DNA of 64,000 bases from Megalobrama amblycephala (Eukaryota > Chordata > Actinopteri > Cypriniformes > Xenocyprididae), in the NCBI RefSeq assembly GCF_018812025.1, contig NC_063054.1, positions 22,455,308 to 22,519,307 on the forward strand, in the 5' to 3' direction. Of this stretch, positions 25,928 to 38,109 are shown in pieces. Position numbers and translations under genes: made by a program. The notes under the pieces are model-generated. The model was not told the origin of the DNA and made no database searches. It saw only the letters and a program-made list of their open reading frames with translations. The first letter of the stretch is position 1. Every line of letters starts with the position of its first letter.

Positions 25928-28099
25928 CAAATGAATGACACCGATTATCACAAAATTGTGATAAAATGTTTCTGTTTAATAAAGTAACTGCCAATTATAT
26001 ATCACCGTTTAAGATTAACTTTAACAGCTAGTGAACACTGCCTCATTTTGGTTCATTAACTAAAAGTATCTGAAATAAAAATAAAATAAAAACAACAAAA
26101 CCCAGATGTGGGGTGTTAGGTAGTCTTTTTTTTTTTTAAAACCTTCGAAGCAGTTCCACCTCATTTAAAGTTTTTCATACACATACACCCACACACACAA
26201 ATATGAAATCAGCATTTTGTTAAAGTTACCAAACACAGTGATGAAAGCTGTACAACTAGAGGTTAATTCATCCATCAGAGTGGTAAACACCGCTGACTTG
26301 TTTGAGCTGACGTCTGCTGAAGGATTATTATTTATTCATGATTATTCATACAAGCGTTCATCATCCGCAGATGTTTCCAATAGACTGCGGTGTAAAACAA
26401 CCTCCGCGCACACAACGGGAATGTTTTGTTCTTCGTTCTGAAGTGCAAAGCAATACAAATAAATTCGTCTGGGAGGAATTCTGACCTTTGCCAGAGCCAG
26501 CGTTCCCTCCGAGAGCAGTCTGCCTGTGAGTCGCTCTGGCAAACGGAAAACAACTCGCCACACAGGGGTCACCCCCACTGCCCTCCCTCACTCCGATTCT
26601 CCTTTTACACGCTGTCTCTCTCTAAAACAATGATCTCACCCACTTACCAGGAATCCGCTGATTGTTTTAAATACCTTCCACTCTTGTGGACTCAAGTCAC
26701 ATTTTCCCATCCAGAAAAAAAATGGCAGAGGGGGAAAGAAAATGACCCTGGCAGGAAGTTCTAGCATGCCTGAGACACAGTTCATTCAGGCTCTTAGCCG
26801 ACATTGTTTTAAATTACTGCTGTCCTATACAGCAATTCAATACGACGTAATGGAGAAAAAGAGAGAGAGTGAAAGAGGTCAAAAACATCCACATTTTTCT
26901 GCAAGTTATGGTTGGCTGAAAATCTAAGGAATCCGAAAATGAAGTTGCCAAGGTACAGGAACTGTCTCTTTTGTTTTTTCAATCTAACTCAAAACCATTT
27001 CTCTGACGAAGAGTGTGCAGCGGAGGTTTTGACAGCATAGCTGTGGTATGTTCACCTGGGATAAGCCTCGACAGAGCATCCAATGACGCAGAGAAGCGGA
27101 GAAAAAAAACATCTACACTTCTATAAATCTGACTTCTGCTGGCACAGATGCACAGATGGGCATTTCTCTCAAATTTTGAAACATTCACATAAATGTTAAT
27201 GGTTTGGGCGTGTAAATCTGGCATGAAACATTTATAGAAACATTTCACATTTTCCCTGGAATGCTCCATTTTTCATATATGCTAAAATATGCAGGAAAGC
27301 ATTCAACACCGTCATCCTGACAGATGGAGATAGAGGGGGAAAAAAAAGAAAAAAGAAACAACAAAACACATTTTCCAGACTGGGCGGCACTAGTGTGTGT
27401 GTGCATGTGCTTTAGTAAGTTTTGTGGTATAGTGTGTAGGATATATTTAGACTGAGCATCAATATTGACACAGCACACTGCATATGACTCATCCGTACCG
27501 ACACAGGCCAGTGACACCCCTGCCCTCCCTCACAGGTTTCCTTAGTCCTATTGTGGTGTGAAACCATTTTAATTTGAATGTGTGTTAGTGACAGTGTGTC
27601 CATGTATGTATATATATGTATGTGTGTGTGTGTGTGTGTATGTAACTGCCTGAGGCTATGCCTGGCCCACATTCGCTACAGCACTTGGACTGGCTGTTTG
27701 CAGGAGGTAAAGACACTCCTGCCTGCTTCACTCGGGTCACCGATTGCCGGTTTGTCATTTCTGGAGAGAGTAGCACTGAAGTACTCCGAGCTTAAGGCTT
27801 CGGAGCAGTCAAGCATTGATAAGGTGTCCTGGAGATTTCTGCAGACAGCAGCACATCAGTGCATAAATAATGCTGGAACAGTTAAGAGTGTGAGAAAGAG
27901 AGGGAGAGTTGCAAACAGAGATCCAGTGACACTACATAAGCTGATTTCCAATTCCCATGGTGCCTATTGTACACTCATGCCTCCATATACTGGAGGATGT
28001 CTGTAGAAGTTAACTTGGTGTGACGAAAACTGTTTATTTTGAAAACCCTGCAATGTTAAATATGATGTCAAAACTTACTTTTAAACATTATATAAAAAT
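25928..28099. other. Putative bach2 intron, unique
   Basis: Contains a (TG)n tract at about 27619-27638 that gives spurious CV-rich open frames. No gene or confident repeat was found. Confidence 0.5.
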
Positions 28100-28630
28100 G
28101 CTACTGTTGAAAAGTTTGGATTCAGTAAGATTTAATAAAAAGAAAGAAATTAATGCTATTAATAATTACTAATTAAATGAATATTATTGTTCAGTAAGGA
28201 TGCATTACATTTATCAAAAGAGTGATTAAAAGCTTACATTTTTACAAAAACATACATTATATTATATATATATATATATAACAAAATTATGTTCTTTTGA
28301 ACTTTTTTATTTATCAAAGGATTTTGAAAAAAATCATGGTTGCACAACTGTTTTCAACATTGACAATAATAATTATCAGAATATTAGAAAGATTTCTGAA
28401 TGGTCATGTGACACTGAGGACTGGAGTAACTGCTGAAAATCCAGCTTTGCCATCACAGGAATAAATTACATTTTAAAATAAAATATATTAAAATAGAAAA
28501 CAGTTGAGTTAAATTGCAAAAAATATTTCACAATATTACTGTATTTTTTATCAAATAAATGCAGCCTTGGTGAGCATAAGAGACTTCATGCAAAACATTT
28601 AAAAAATCTCCAACATTTTGAGCGGTAGTG
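28100..28630. mobile_element. Foldback MITE-like element (CTACTGTTG)
   Basis: The left end CTACTGTTGAAAAGTTTGG and the right end CAACATTTTGAGCGGTAGTG are inverted and divergent, so this is an older copy. The body has GGTCATGTGACACTGAGGA. An internal TA repeat lies at 28265-28280. Confidence 0.75.
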
Positions 28631-29824
28631 TTTAATATATAAATATAAATCTGCATTTAAATATAAATGTAAATATACATTTAATATTTACAATTTCCAA
28701 TTAAATGTAAATATAAATTCTTAATATTATAAATATCTGTGCTAAAATAATATATTTAAATTAATATTATTTGTCAGTCTACAAATTTGTTTAATTATTA
28801 ACATGTATGTGTCGTAACAGTCGCATATATTATTTCTGCAAACAACTGCGTAAAAAGCACATCTGAGATAAATCAAGCTTAAAAACATGCTGAACTCCTC
28901 TTCACCACATTTATTTTAGTACTCAGGTGGTGTGCAAAAACTGGCGGGGAACTTTCCCTCTTCACCTCCTGTTAAATCATATGATGTGATGCCAGGTTGC
29001 AGTCTTTCAGACTGATCGTATTCCTTCCAAAGATCTGAAATGTTTGAAAGCTAACAGTTGGACCTAACTGTTCTAATGGTAGTGAGCCACCTGTTGGACC
29101 GCTGTCTATCTATTGTTAGTGAGTCAGCACAGCGTGAACTGACTGTACATAGAGATCAGACAGGACAGACTGAGTCAGCCTCACTTCGATCTATAGTTTC
29201 TATTGGTTTGACTCCCACTCTAAGCAGAACGCAGAGGAGATAAGGAGAGGAGAGAGATGTCTGGCACATGGGGAATGTGAGAATGAATGAGTTGCAGACT
29301 GCAGAATAAAGAACAGCATGAATGAGTCCAAGTAAAGTGAAGTAACCAAACAAGTGAACAGGTCTTAACGATGGAAAAACAGTGTGATATAATGGTCTGT
29401 CTGTAGTTCTCCAGGGTTCTCCAGTTGCAGTGCACATGTGACTCAGCAGCTGCAGGCATGAATATTCTGACAGGAATGACAGATCCAAATTTAACCACAG
29501 AACAAACACACACACACACATAGGATGAATCATCCACAGAAATCTCTGAGATGCACTTGGGTTTATACTTATATAGGTTGTTTTGTGCAATACAAAACCA
29601 GTACTTCTTTAAATAACTGTGAGATAGTATAGGGGTACAAGTTTTATTTAGTAATAAATGGGACCAGGGAACAAAATCTTTAAGGTTTTTTCAAATATGG
29701 TGGACATACGTTTTGAATCAGATCCTATATTAATAATATTTGGAGTTTCTGAAGAATTTTTGAGTCTTATCTCTGTCAAAAAAACGTATTCTTTTGTTTT
29801 GGAGGAAAAAGGAAGTTCCAACTC
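28631..29824. other. Putative bach2 intron; unique except the enhancer candidate
   Basis: An AT-rich start, then moderate-GC unique sequence. Open frames between 29156 and 29590 have no recognisable family. A short (CA)n lies at about 29506-29520. Confidence 0.5.
29050..29245. promoter_or_regulatory. Candidate haematopoietic enhancer: BACH/MAF x2, MYB, E-box, GATA motifs
   Basis: Two TGAGTCAGC sites (29120-29128, extended to TGAGTCAGCA; and 29171-29179) match the BACH/MAF and NF-E2 recognition element. AACAGTT and its inverse AACTGTT (29053-29059, 29066-29072) are MYB-type sites. CACCTG (29088-29093) is an E-protein E-box and AGATAAG (29238-29244) is a GATA site. The interval is free of recognised repeats and lies about 7 kb inside the putative bach2 intron. 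Function is inferred from motif density. Confidence 0.4.
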
Positions 29825-30513
29825 TTAAAGGAGTGGTTGATTATGATTTCGCTTTTTAACTTAGGTTAGTGTGTAATGTTTCTGTTAAAGCATAAACAAT
29901 GTTTGCAAAGTTACTACGCTCAAAGTTCAATGCAAAGGGAGATATTTTCTTTTAAAGAATTCTCTGCTTAAGGATTACAACAAACGGCTGGTAGGGACTA
30001 CAATGAGCTTCTTCCCGGGTTAGTGACATCACAAACACTAAAATTTACATAAACCCTGACCCCGAGAACACGCAACAAAGCAGTGTTTGTAGTGTTGTTA
30101 CCATGCCGTCATTTTACACTGCTTCACAAACGAGGGTTAATTCAACGCTGGATTTGCACAAAAGATTAACATGACGGCACATGCTAGTCGATTTGAGTTG
30201 AATCAACTCCACAGTAACTACATAAATTAAACCACAGAAACGTCCAGATGTCCAACTCTGGTTTGAACAATGCAAGTCTGAACATCGTTACCGAAAATCA
30301 TTTTGGCTGAGTGTGAGATTCTCCAGCTTTGTTGTTGTTGAGCAACCGAAGCGCAAGCTGTTAAAGCTCCACCCTATTCTAGAAAGTGGGCCAGGATCAG
30401 CAGCTCATTTGCATTTAAAGGGGTATTTTGAGCTGAAACTTCACAGACACATTCTGGGGACACCAGAGACTTATATTACATCTTGTAAAAGGGGCATTAT
30501 AGGTCCCGTTTAA
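29825..30513. mobile_element. TTAA-flanked element, full-length relative of 53181-53925
   Basis: TTAA (29825-29828) is followed by AGGAGTGGTTGATTATG. The right end GCATTATAGGTCCCGT is followed by TTAA at 30510-30513. The interior carries GATCAGCAGCTCATTTGCAT, giving an octamer site at 30407-30414. The right 90 bp also resembles, in inverse orientation, the start of the 5122-6076 family. Confidence 0.75.
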
Positions 30514-31398
30514 AAATGTGGCTGACAGAGTTGACCGGTACACTACATTTAGAAAGAATTAGGTATACCCTAAAAGACAAGATTTTGTTATTTGAAAAAG
30601 TTTGGCTATACTGTTTGGCTATATAGTATAGTATATAGTATAAATAACCAAGTCAGTGATCACAATGCCCATGAAAAAAGTCATACTGGTTTGCAGAGAC
30701 ATAAGGATGGGTAGATGATGACAGACAAAGCAAATAATCTGCTGAAGGTGTGACTCAATTGGACATGTGAATGCATGATTACTACTATGGCGTTTTAGAC
30801 TTTTCTTTACCTAGAATAATTGTGTGACTTAATTTTTAAAGATACTGATGAAAGATGCATTTAAAATTCACTAGGCTCAAAAATTCTGTACACAGAGTAA
30901 AAAAATTGATTAGAAATAATATCAAACAGTTACTTTGCAAGTATGTGAGTAACCACACAAAGGTTCGAAAACCTGCAGGGCAACACGCTCCAATGGTGAA
31001 ACCAAACTTGCCGTAAATTGAAACAGCATAGTTTCACAATGCTAAAGAACTTCTGGTATAAATACCTGGCAAAAAAAATAAATAAAAAAAACAGCAAAGC
31101 TAACAAATGACAGCAGATGATGTGCTGCAGGTGCTGTAAACCAAGACACTTATCAGCTTGATCTAAAAAAAGAAAACACATGTAACATTTTGCACCTCAC
31201 TGTTACAGCTAGTTTTCATTTTTCTTTTGATAACGTTAGAATAACATTAAAACCACTTCTACACTCCTACACGGCCACGATTTTTAATTAGGAAACCGTT
31301 CATAACGTATATCTAAAATCAAGCAACACTTATTATGACAAATGTTACTAATGACCCTAAATGATCTTTATTTCAGTCTCAGAACAATTTATATATAC
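30514..31398. other. Putative bach2 intron, unique
   Basis: AT-rich, with no gene or repeat that I can support. Confidence 0.5.
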
Positions 31399-31825
31399 AC
31401 TACCATTTAAAGAAATTTGGGGTCAGTAAGATTTTTTTAATGCTTTTGAAAGAAGTCTCTTAAAGCTGCATTTATTTAATCAAAAATACAGTAAAATACA
31501 GTAATATTGTGAAATATTATTACAATTTAAATCATTTTCGATTTGAATATATTTTATCATTTATTCCTCTGATTGCAAAGCTGAATTTTCAGCATCATTA
31601 CTCGTTTTCAGTGTCACATGATCCTTCAGAAATCATTCTAATATGATGATTTGCTGCACAAGAAACATTTCTTCTTATTATCAATGTTAAAAACAGTTGT
31701 GCTTATAAACATTTTTATGATTTATTTAAAACAGAAATCGTTCATAAATATCTTTACTGTCACTTTCGATCAATTTAATGCATAGTATTAATTTTTTCGA
31801 ATAAAAAAAGTTTTGAACGGTAGTG
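31399..31825. mobile_element. Foldback MITE-like element (CACTACCATTT)
   Basis: The left end CACTACCATTTAAAGAAATT and the right end TTTTGAACGGTAGTG are inverted. The body carries the family signature GTGTCACATGATCCTTCAGA. Length is about 430 bp. Confidence 0.75.
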
Positions 31826-34379
31826 TACATTGATCAAAATAATCAGTGAGATAGAGAACAGAATGTGAGAGGTTTTCTATGTGCGAGAGCGGCTGACAGT
31901 ATCAAAACAGCAGCTGTGCTGTGTGTTTACTGCTCGCTCAAAGCTGAGGCCGCCAGGAGGAAGCACCGAAAATCCAACAGACACACGTCATCCATTAATA
32001 ACTAAACGCATAAATCCCTCGATTCAGCTTAAAACAGAACTCCCGCGAAGAAGGAGTTTAAAAAGCAATGATCCAAACGTGACAGTAATTGTGTTAATTC
32101 AGCGCTCCGAGTGGAATTCTCTTTCTGCATGCTGCTGTGGGCCAGAGAGACTGTTGACTTACACGGAATTCCTGGTGTGGTTTTTATGGGCTTCCATTGA
32201 GTTGAACGCTTCCACTCTTCCACCCATAAACTTCCTGCTCGTTTGCGCTTGTTGTTTTTAACTGGAGCTCAATTCAGGCCAGATGTGGACTGGCCTGTCA
32301 ATCTTTTAATTTATTAGTTTATTTGCGCTTTAACACCACGTAAGATGACAAAGATGAAAACTTTAAAATGCCAAAGTGCATGGAGAAAATGATTTACAAT
32401 CTGACTGAGGTAACAACACAGGCATGACAATCCCAAAAATCCAAGAACAAAATCATCCAATCAGGATTTGGCCTGTGGCAACAGCCAGTGCGATTTGCTT
32501 TGGCACAAACACTGATGAGGGTGAACACAGAGATTATAGACACGCTCACTGCACAGTGACTGATGATGCCAATCACTCACTACCACCCAAAATGCCATGT
32601 GAGAACAGAAGAAAAGGCCCATCTGAACTTAAATGGCTCAGCTTGCTCTCTCGTTCTCTCCATCTTTTTCTTTTTCTCCTTCTCAGAGGCTGGAACTCGG
32701 TCAAACATGCCTTAGTGCTGACGTGGGACGGCTATGGGAACATGTTTTCATACCCAAGGCAGTTATTCTCTGTGAAGAGCTTTACTGGTGGGCTTATTCA
32801 AACAGGAGGGAGAGAAGAAATGCTAAAACTTGTAAAAACTCAAATGTACCAGAACACTGCTGTTCAAGTACTATGATACATGAGAGTTTAAAATACACTT
32901 AATCCAATATCAATCATTAGGCATTAATGAGGTCGATGTAAAATATCCGTTTATTTTCCTACTCTAGTTACTCAATGCCATCTGTAAACTCAACCAAAAT
33001 GGGATAGGCTCTTTAGAAAAATTACTGTTAAAACCTGTCAGTTTATGAATCATCAGCATGAGAACGCCTGGAAAAAAAAAAAAAACTGTGGTTAAACTGA
33101 TCGTGAATGGAGTATATTCAGTCATTTTCTTAAAAGAAAGAACAAAAATCATAAGTATACAAATAATGCAATTCATTAATTTAGGGAATTCGCATTTGAT
33201 GAATAATTCATTTGAATTCTAATTGTTGTGAGCAAGAAGCAAATCATGACTTGCAGAGGAAACACACTGAGGGTGGATTTATATCAGAAATGTAGGTGGA
33301 TCTTAATTAAGCTATTAATTGCGCTGCAAACTTAGGTCAGACAGACTCATCCTCCCTGAAAATATGATTTAATTATGAGTGCTGACAGGGGCTTTTTGCA
33401 CTACCTTTCTTTTCCAATAAGAAAATGTATACATGACGAAATTCAACAAGAAAGCTTACATTAAATGGGATAGAAGGACTTGTATTGTAATGTATTGTAC
33501 TTTAAAACAGGGGTTTTCAGACTGGGGACCGGAGACTCTGCAAGGGAGTGTGTGGAAATTTTTAGGAAAAAAAAAAACAGTGTAATAATATTAAAGAGAG
33601 TAAATAAATGAATTAAAATAAATGAAAATACATAAAAGTAATAATTACCTTACAACAGACATCTATCACAACACAAATATGTATTACATGTATTAAGATT
33701 AGGTTCAGTTTGCATCATTTACATGTAATCAAAACCCATAGGACTTCCTTTTGTGGAACACAAAAGGAGATGTTAGGCAGAATGACAGCCTCAGTCACCA
33801 TTCACTTTTATTGTATGATGCAAAAAGATGCAATGTTAGTGAATGGTGACTGATTTCCCAACATCTCCTTTTGTGTTACATGGAAGGAAGAAAGTTGTAG
33901 GGTTGGAATAATACCATGACAGAATGCTCATTATTTGAAAGAAATATCCCTTTAAGGCATCAACTAATGACAAATGTACATATGTGATCTCCATTAGAGG
34001 AGGGACAGTGAGCTTGAACGCATGATACTGTACATAAAAAACAATGGCGTCATATCTGCAACACGAGATTATCCACGTGTCTCCATACATTTACAAACCT
34101 AAAATCATTTTACATTTAAATAGACAATAACGTGGGTTTTGTTAGCTATGGTTTCCTACAGTCTACCTTAAAGGCTTATAGAAGGGGGAGGGGGCAAATG
34201 TGTAAACAGTTTTATAAAAGGGAAGTGTTTAAAAAAAAACCGATAGAGTATATCACGAATAGGCTATTATAGAGAAATGTGAAAATAACTTAAAATTCGA
34301 AACTAATGTAAAAATACTTAACGACACGTTGCTGGTTGAACAATTCAGTGTGTGGGCAAAAGAAAAATATACTGGATGG
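31826..34379. other. Putative bach2 intron, mostly unique
   Basis: No coding exon was recognised. The longest open stretches (for example 32424-32876) have no family resemblance. A partial TTAAAGGG-type element ends with TTAA at about 33952. A run of 12 A residues lies near 33073. Confidence 0.5.
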
Positions 34380-35844
34380 TTCAGTAGCGCCGCAGACAAA
34401 GGAATGCACGCGCAGCTCAAATTGCTGCATCACCTCATTTCAAATGCCCTCATAACATTGATTCATTCAGACGCTTGTCAACTCACTTACTGAATAACCG
34501 GAATTAATTAATTAAATGAATCGTGTTTGGAATCCTGTCCAAAAGAAATAAATATATACACATTTATATTCACGCGTATGTTATTATTGTCCAGCACAAA
34601 ATCATCATTCCGGTTAATATATTAAGCTATTATTATGATCAAGTGGCTTTTGTGTCCATGTGTGGGATTAGAGATTTAAACCTGAGAATAAAACCGCCAA
34701 GTCATTCATAACAACTTAACAACCAATCTACATAAACCAATACAATTTACGGATATTTTCCACATTAGCAGAAGAGTAATTCTCACATCGCATTCCCGAA
34801 TGCGCGCTCGCGCTTATTACATCCACCTCTGCTGGTGTCCGTTAAATTGCTCGTATTATTCAACGCAGAACCTAACGTGCTAATGCGAAACACCTGCATC
34901 ATTGAGTGAAGTTCGTTGAGTTTATTCACCATCATTGAGGGAAGACCGGAGATCCAGCATTCCAGCGTGCGCGCGCTGAAAACTGTCCCTCGTTCCTTTA
35001 AATGGAAGTCGAGACGTTTGCATTGGCTGCTGAACCAAATAAGGCTCGCCGTCCCTTACACAGCAAATATTCTGCTGATTTTATGGGGATTAATCAGTGT
35101 GTAATGCAATGGCTGTGGTTTACATCAGAGATGTGCTGCGCAGAACAAAGACAGCTTGCTTCCCATTTTTACAACCCACTGCAGTAAGCACATTTTCCTA
35201 CCAGCCGCGTATTTTTATCCGATTGCTGTTTGAAACCGAGATGAGCTGATATGCAGCGCCTGCTCTCTATATTGAGCCCTTATGCATATTAATAATAATA
35301 GCTAATAATAAAAATACTAATTGATAAATAATGTTAATAATAAACCTATTAACCGTTGTGATATTTATTAAACTACTGCGATAAAAAAGCACTTTAATTC
35401 TCAACTCATTAGGAAGAAAAAGGAGGCGGGAATCTACACCGGGGGTCTCCGTCGTTGTTATGATCGGTCAAGGCCGAGTGACAACTTCTTTTCTTTAAGC
35501 GAAAACAAGCCATGCCTGACCCTCCTCCCCCCGGGATAGCAGTGCATCCCACTACTAGCAAACACACTCAAACTATTGTCACCGCTGCACAACAGGATGT
35601 GGTAACTACGTTTAAAAGGGAGTGTGTTTTCAGCTGAAGTAAACCCTGGCAGGCATGCGGTTTAGCTTTTTCCCCTTCTGTAATATTTGCCAGTATATCG
35701 TGAAACAAAGCCTCCAAGTACCTGGTAGCTGTGAAATAGCCCACTCAAACGCACAAGTTTGGCGCTCCGTTTCCATTTACGACAGAGGCATCACATGTAA
35801 CGCACAGGAGGCATCGAGAAAAAAAAAATAATCATGCAACTCAC

Positions 35845-36110
35845 CTTCAGCCTAGTTATTTTTCCTTGTGATCCAGCCCTTTTGTCCGTTTAGCAAATAT
35901 TTTTTTTCACATGATGACTTCCTTGCAGACTCCTAAAGTCCCCGGGGCTGCAGGGAGATCACGTTTTGCCTTGCACTCTTATAATATTATTTTTTCTTTA
36001 GAAGAAAGAAAGCACGTTTATGGTTGTAAAAGTGTATATAAAAATGTGTGTATGTGAATGTGTGTGTGGTGATCTCTGCAGCGTGCGGCTCCGTCTCCTC
36101 TGTTTGTTAC
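35845..36110 (-). other. Predicted untranslated first exon, probably bach2
   Basis: On the minus strand the sequence ends CTGAAG followed by GTGAGT (donor at 35844-35839), a near-ideal splice donor. The exon reads AT-rich in its last 100 nt after a GC-richer beginning. It holds a start-stop ATGTGA at 35907-35912 but no long frame. The upstream limit is a guess based on composition. Identity with bach2 rests on gene order only. Confidence 0.45.
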
Positions 36111-36161
36111 ACTCGAATGAAACGCCTACTCTCAATCGCTACATTGTTGACATTCGCGCAC

Positions 36162-36169
36162 TGACGTCA
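36162..36169. promoter_or_regulatory. Full CRE palindrome TGACGTCA
   Basis: A perfect 8-bp CREB/ATF site lies in the CpG-rich block, about 320 bp upstream (in minus-strand sense) of the predicted exon 1 donor. This is a position commonly seen for functional CREs near start sites. Confidence 0.5.
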
Positions 36170-36320
36170 TCCCATCCCTCATTCACAACATAGCGCGCTG
36201 CGCATTGCGTTGCTGCCTCCAGTGGCAAGGCACCTTACTCCAAATATGTGCGCAGCCGCGGTTCGCGAATTAGAGTAGCGGTGTGTGTTCCGAAGCCAGT
36301 TTCACGAGTACAGGCTGATC

Positions 36321-36993
36321 CTAGACGAGGATTGGGGCTCGCGTCTTGAAAGACTTTAAAGGAGAATACAGATTTAAACTGACTGGCGGTTTGAAATGTG
36401 TGGGTTGAATAGCGAGCTGCTCATTACATCGTTTTCTGCTATTCTGTCATTGTGATTTCGCTTTTTGTACTAGGCCTTTCAAATGAGTTTAGTCAAAAAT
36501 TGTTTGTTTTGGTTTTTATTTCTGAACACATTTATAAGCGAATATTTCTCATTGTAGGCTTATTTTTTCACATACAGAAAAAGTGATGTTCGGAGGCTAT
36601 TGGTTTGGGGTTTGTTTTTAATGACCCTACAAGTTTATTAGGCTAAATCATCAACATATGAGGAAAATACTTTATATTTTTGAATATTTTAAATATGAAG
36701 GAGGAATAAAACTTGATTAAGGTATCCTGTTTTTAATTATTTGGAAAAAAGGAGGTACAGAAAAAAACTACAGCTACAGGTTTTATTTTACTATGCAAAA
36801 CAATTCACAGAAAATCAAAGCTCACAGGAAAAATCATACAACATAATTAGTTATTAATATTTAATTGGTCCTCTCTTGTTTTTGCATGTTCATAATTTTT
36901 TTGTCTGACAGCATGGCCACAAATTATGTCTGTACAATTTGGCATGTTTCATTGTGTTATCACAAATAAAACAACTGACTCCAAGCACAACTA
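36321..36993. other. Intergenic, no feature found
   Basis: AT-rich unique sequence upstream of the putative promoter. I see no repeat family or gene. Confidence 0.5.
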
Positions 36994-37216
36994 TACACTA
37001 AAAAATAATTGTTGGTTTAACTTAAAAAAGTAAGTTACCTGGTTGCCTTAAAATTGAGTTCATTGAAATAAAAAATTTGAGTTAATACAATGAAGGTGAT
37101 TGGTTTAATCAACAGAAACTCAATACGTTATCTGAACCACATTGATTATTGAAGTGATTTGACAAAAGAAAATATGTATTAACAAATCATGAAAATATAT
37201 ATTTTTTTACAGTGTA
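36994..37216. mobile_element. Small MITE with TACACT/AGTGTA ends
   Basis: It begins TACACTAAAAAATAATTG and ends TTTTTTTACAGTGTA. The ends are a short inverted repeat around an AT-rich body with CAACAGAAACTCAAT. It resembles the abundant fish repeats that start ACACTGTAAAAAA. Confidence 0.55.
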
Positions 37217-38109
37217 CAATATGCTTACAAAATCTAATTTTTAATAATTTGAATAAAGGGTGAAGATGTCCATTTTCCTAGCACTTTTGGCCACTACTGT
37301 ATTTTTCTATTATGCTGTGATTTCGCTTTTTGTGATAAGTTTATTAAATAATTGTTATTTTATGTTTTTATTCGTTTTACTTTTATCTGTTTTTTTTTTT
37401 TTTTTACAAGTGAATATTTTTCAGTGTTTATCTTCCACACTGCAGCTGATATAGATATAAATCTTGTCTTTTATATTGAAAGATCAGAACACTTCAGTCA
37501 TTTATGGTGTTGACTGTTGCACAAGAAACATTTACAAGGACTAAGTACACACATACGAAAGAGCCAAGGAGTTCAAGAAGCATTCCTGCACTTAGTGACC
37601 TTTCCCTGTGGTCTTCTCCCAGGGGCCCCACCGTACCGTTGGATTGACTGACTGAGTGATTTAAGGCAGACCATCAAAGTCATGGGACTTTTGATTCCCA
37701 CCATCGTTCTAATGGACAAACAGAGAGGTAGATAGAGAGGGAGAACATGGGAGATATAATGTAGACTTTGCAGTTTGGACAGGGCCTTTTACTTCACTGA
37801 CTAACCAACAACTGAGAGAAAGTGCCCCCACTGTAGCTTAAACAAACATAAAGCACCAAATCTTCCCTCAGCAATTACCACTTCAACACATTGTCATATC
37901 TGAAGCTCATATGGAGCGCTTGTGGAATGGATTTCTCTAAACCTCCTCGAGCAAGACAGTGGACAAGTACTGACACGTATATATGCATATGTATATATGG
38001 TAGAAAGCACATCTTCATACATACATACATATACAAACACATATATACAGTATATATACATATACACATATTATATATATATATATATATATACATATTA
38101 TATATATAT
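37217..38109. other. Intergenic; TA/CA-rich right end
   Basis: Unique sequence runs to about 37970, with a T run at 37388-37406. TATA/CATA simple repeats follow from about 37975 to 38113. No gene was found. Confidence 0.55.

Larger units (their letters stand above)
34380..36320 (-). promoter_or_regulatory. CpG-rich, repeat-poor block: probable bach2 promoter region
   Basis: This stretch is much richer in CpG than the surrounding AT-rich DNA (for example GCGCGCTCGCGC near 34802 and GTGCGCGCGCTG near 34967). It has few recognisable transposons and contains GGCGGG (35425-35430) and a full CRE. It lies upstream of a strong minus-strand splice donor. In mammals BACH2 is the next gene after MAP3K7 on the same strand, so the block is where a bach2 5' end is expected. 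That identity is inference: no bach2 protein sequence is present in the window. Confidence 0.55.

Noticed and set aside
27578..28006. 142-codon frame starting in a TG repeat
   Set aside because: The first third is a (TG)n translation and the rest has no recognisable homology.
32424..32876. 150-codon open frame on the plus strand
   Set aside because: No family resemblance and no clear splice signals; it lies in intron-like sequence.
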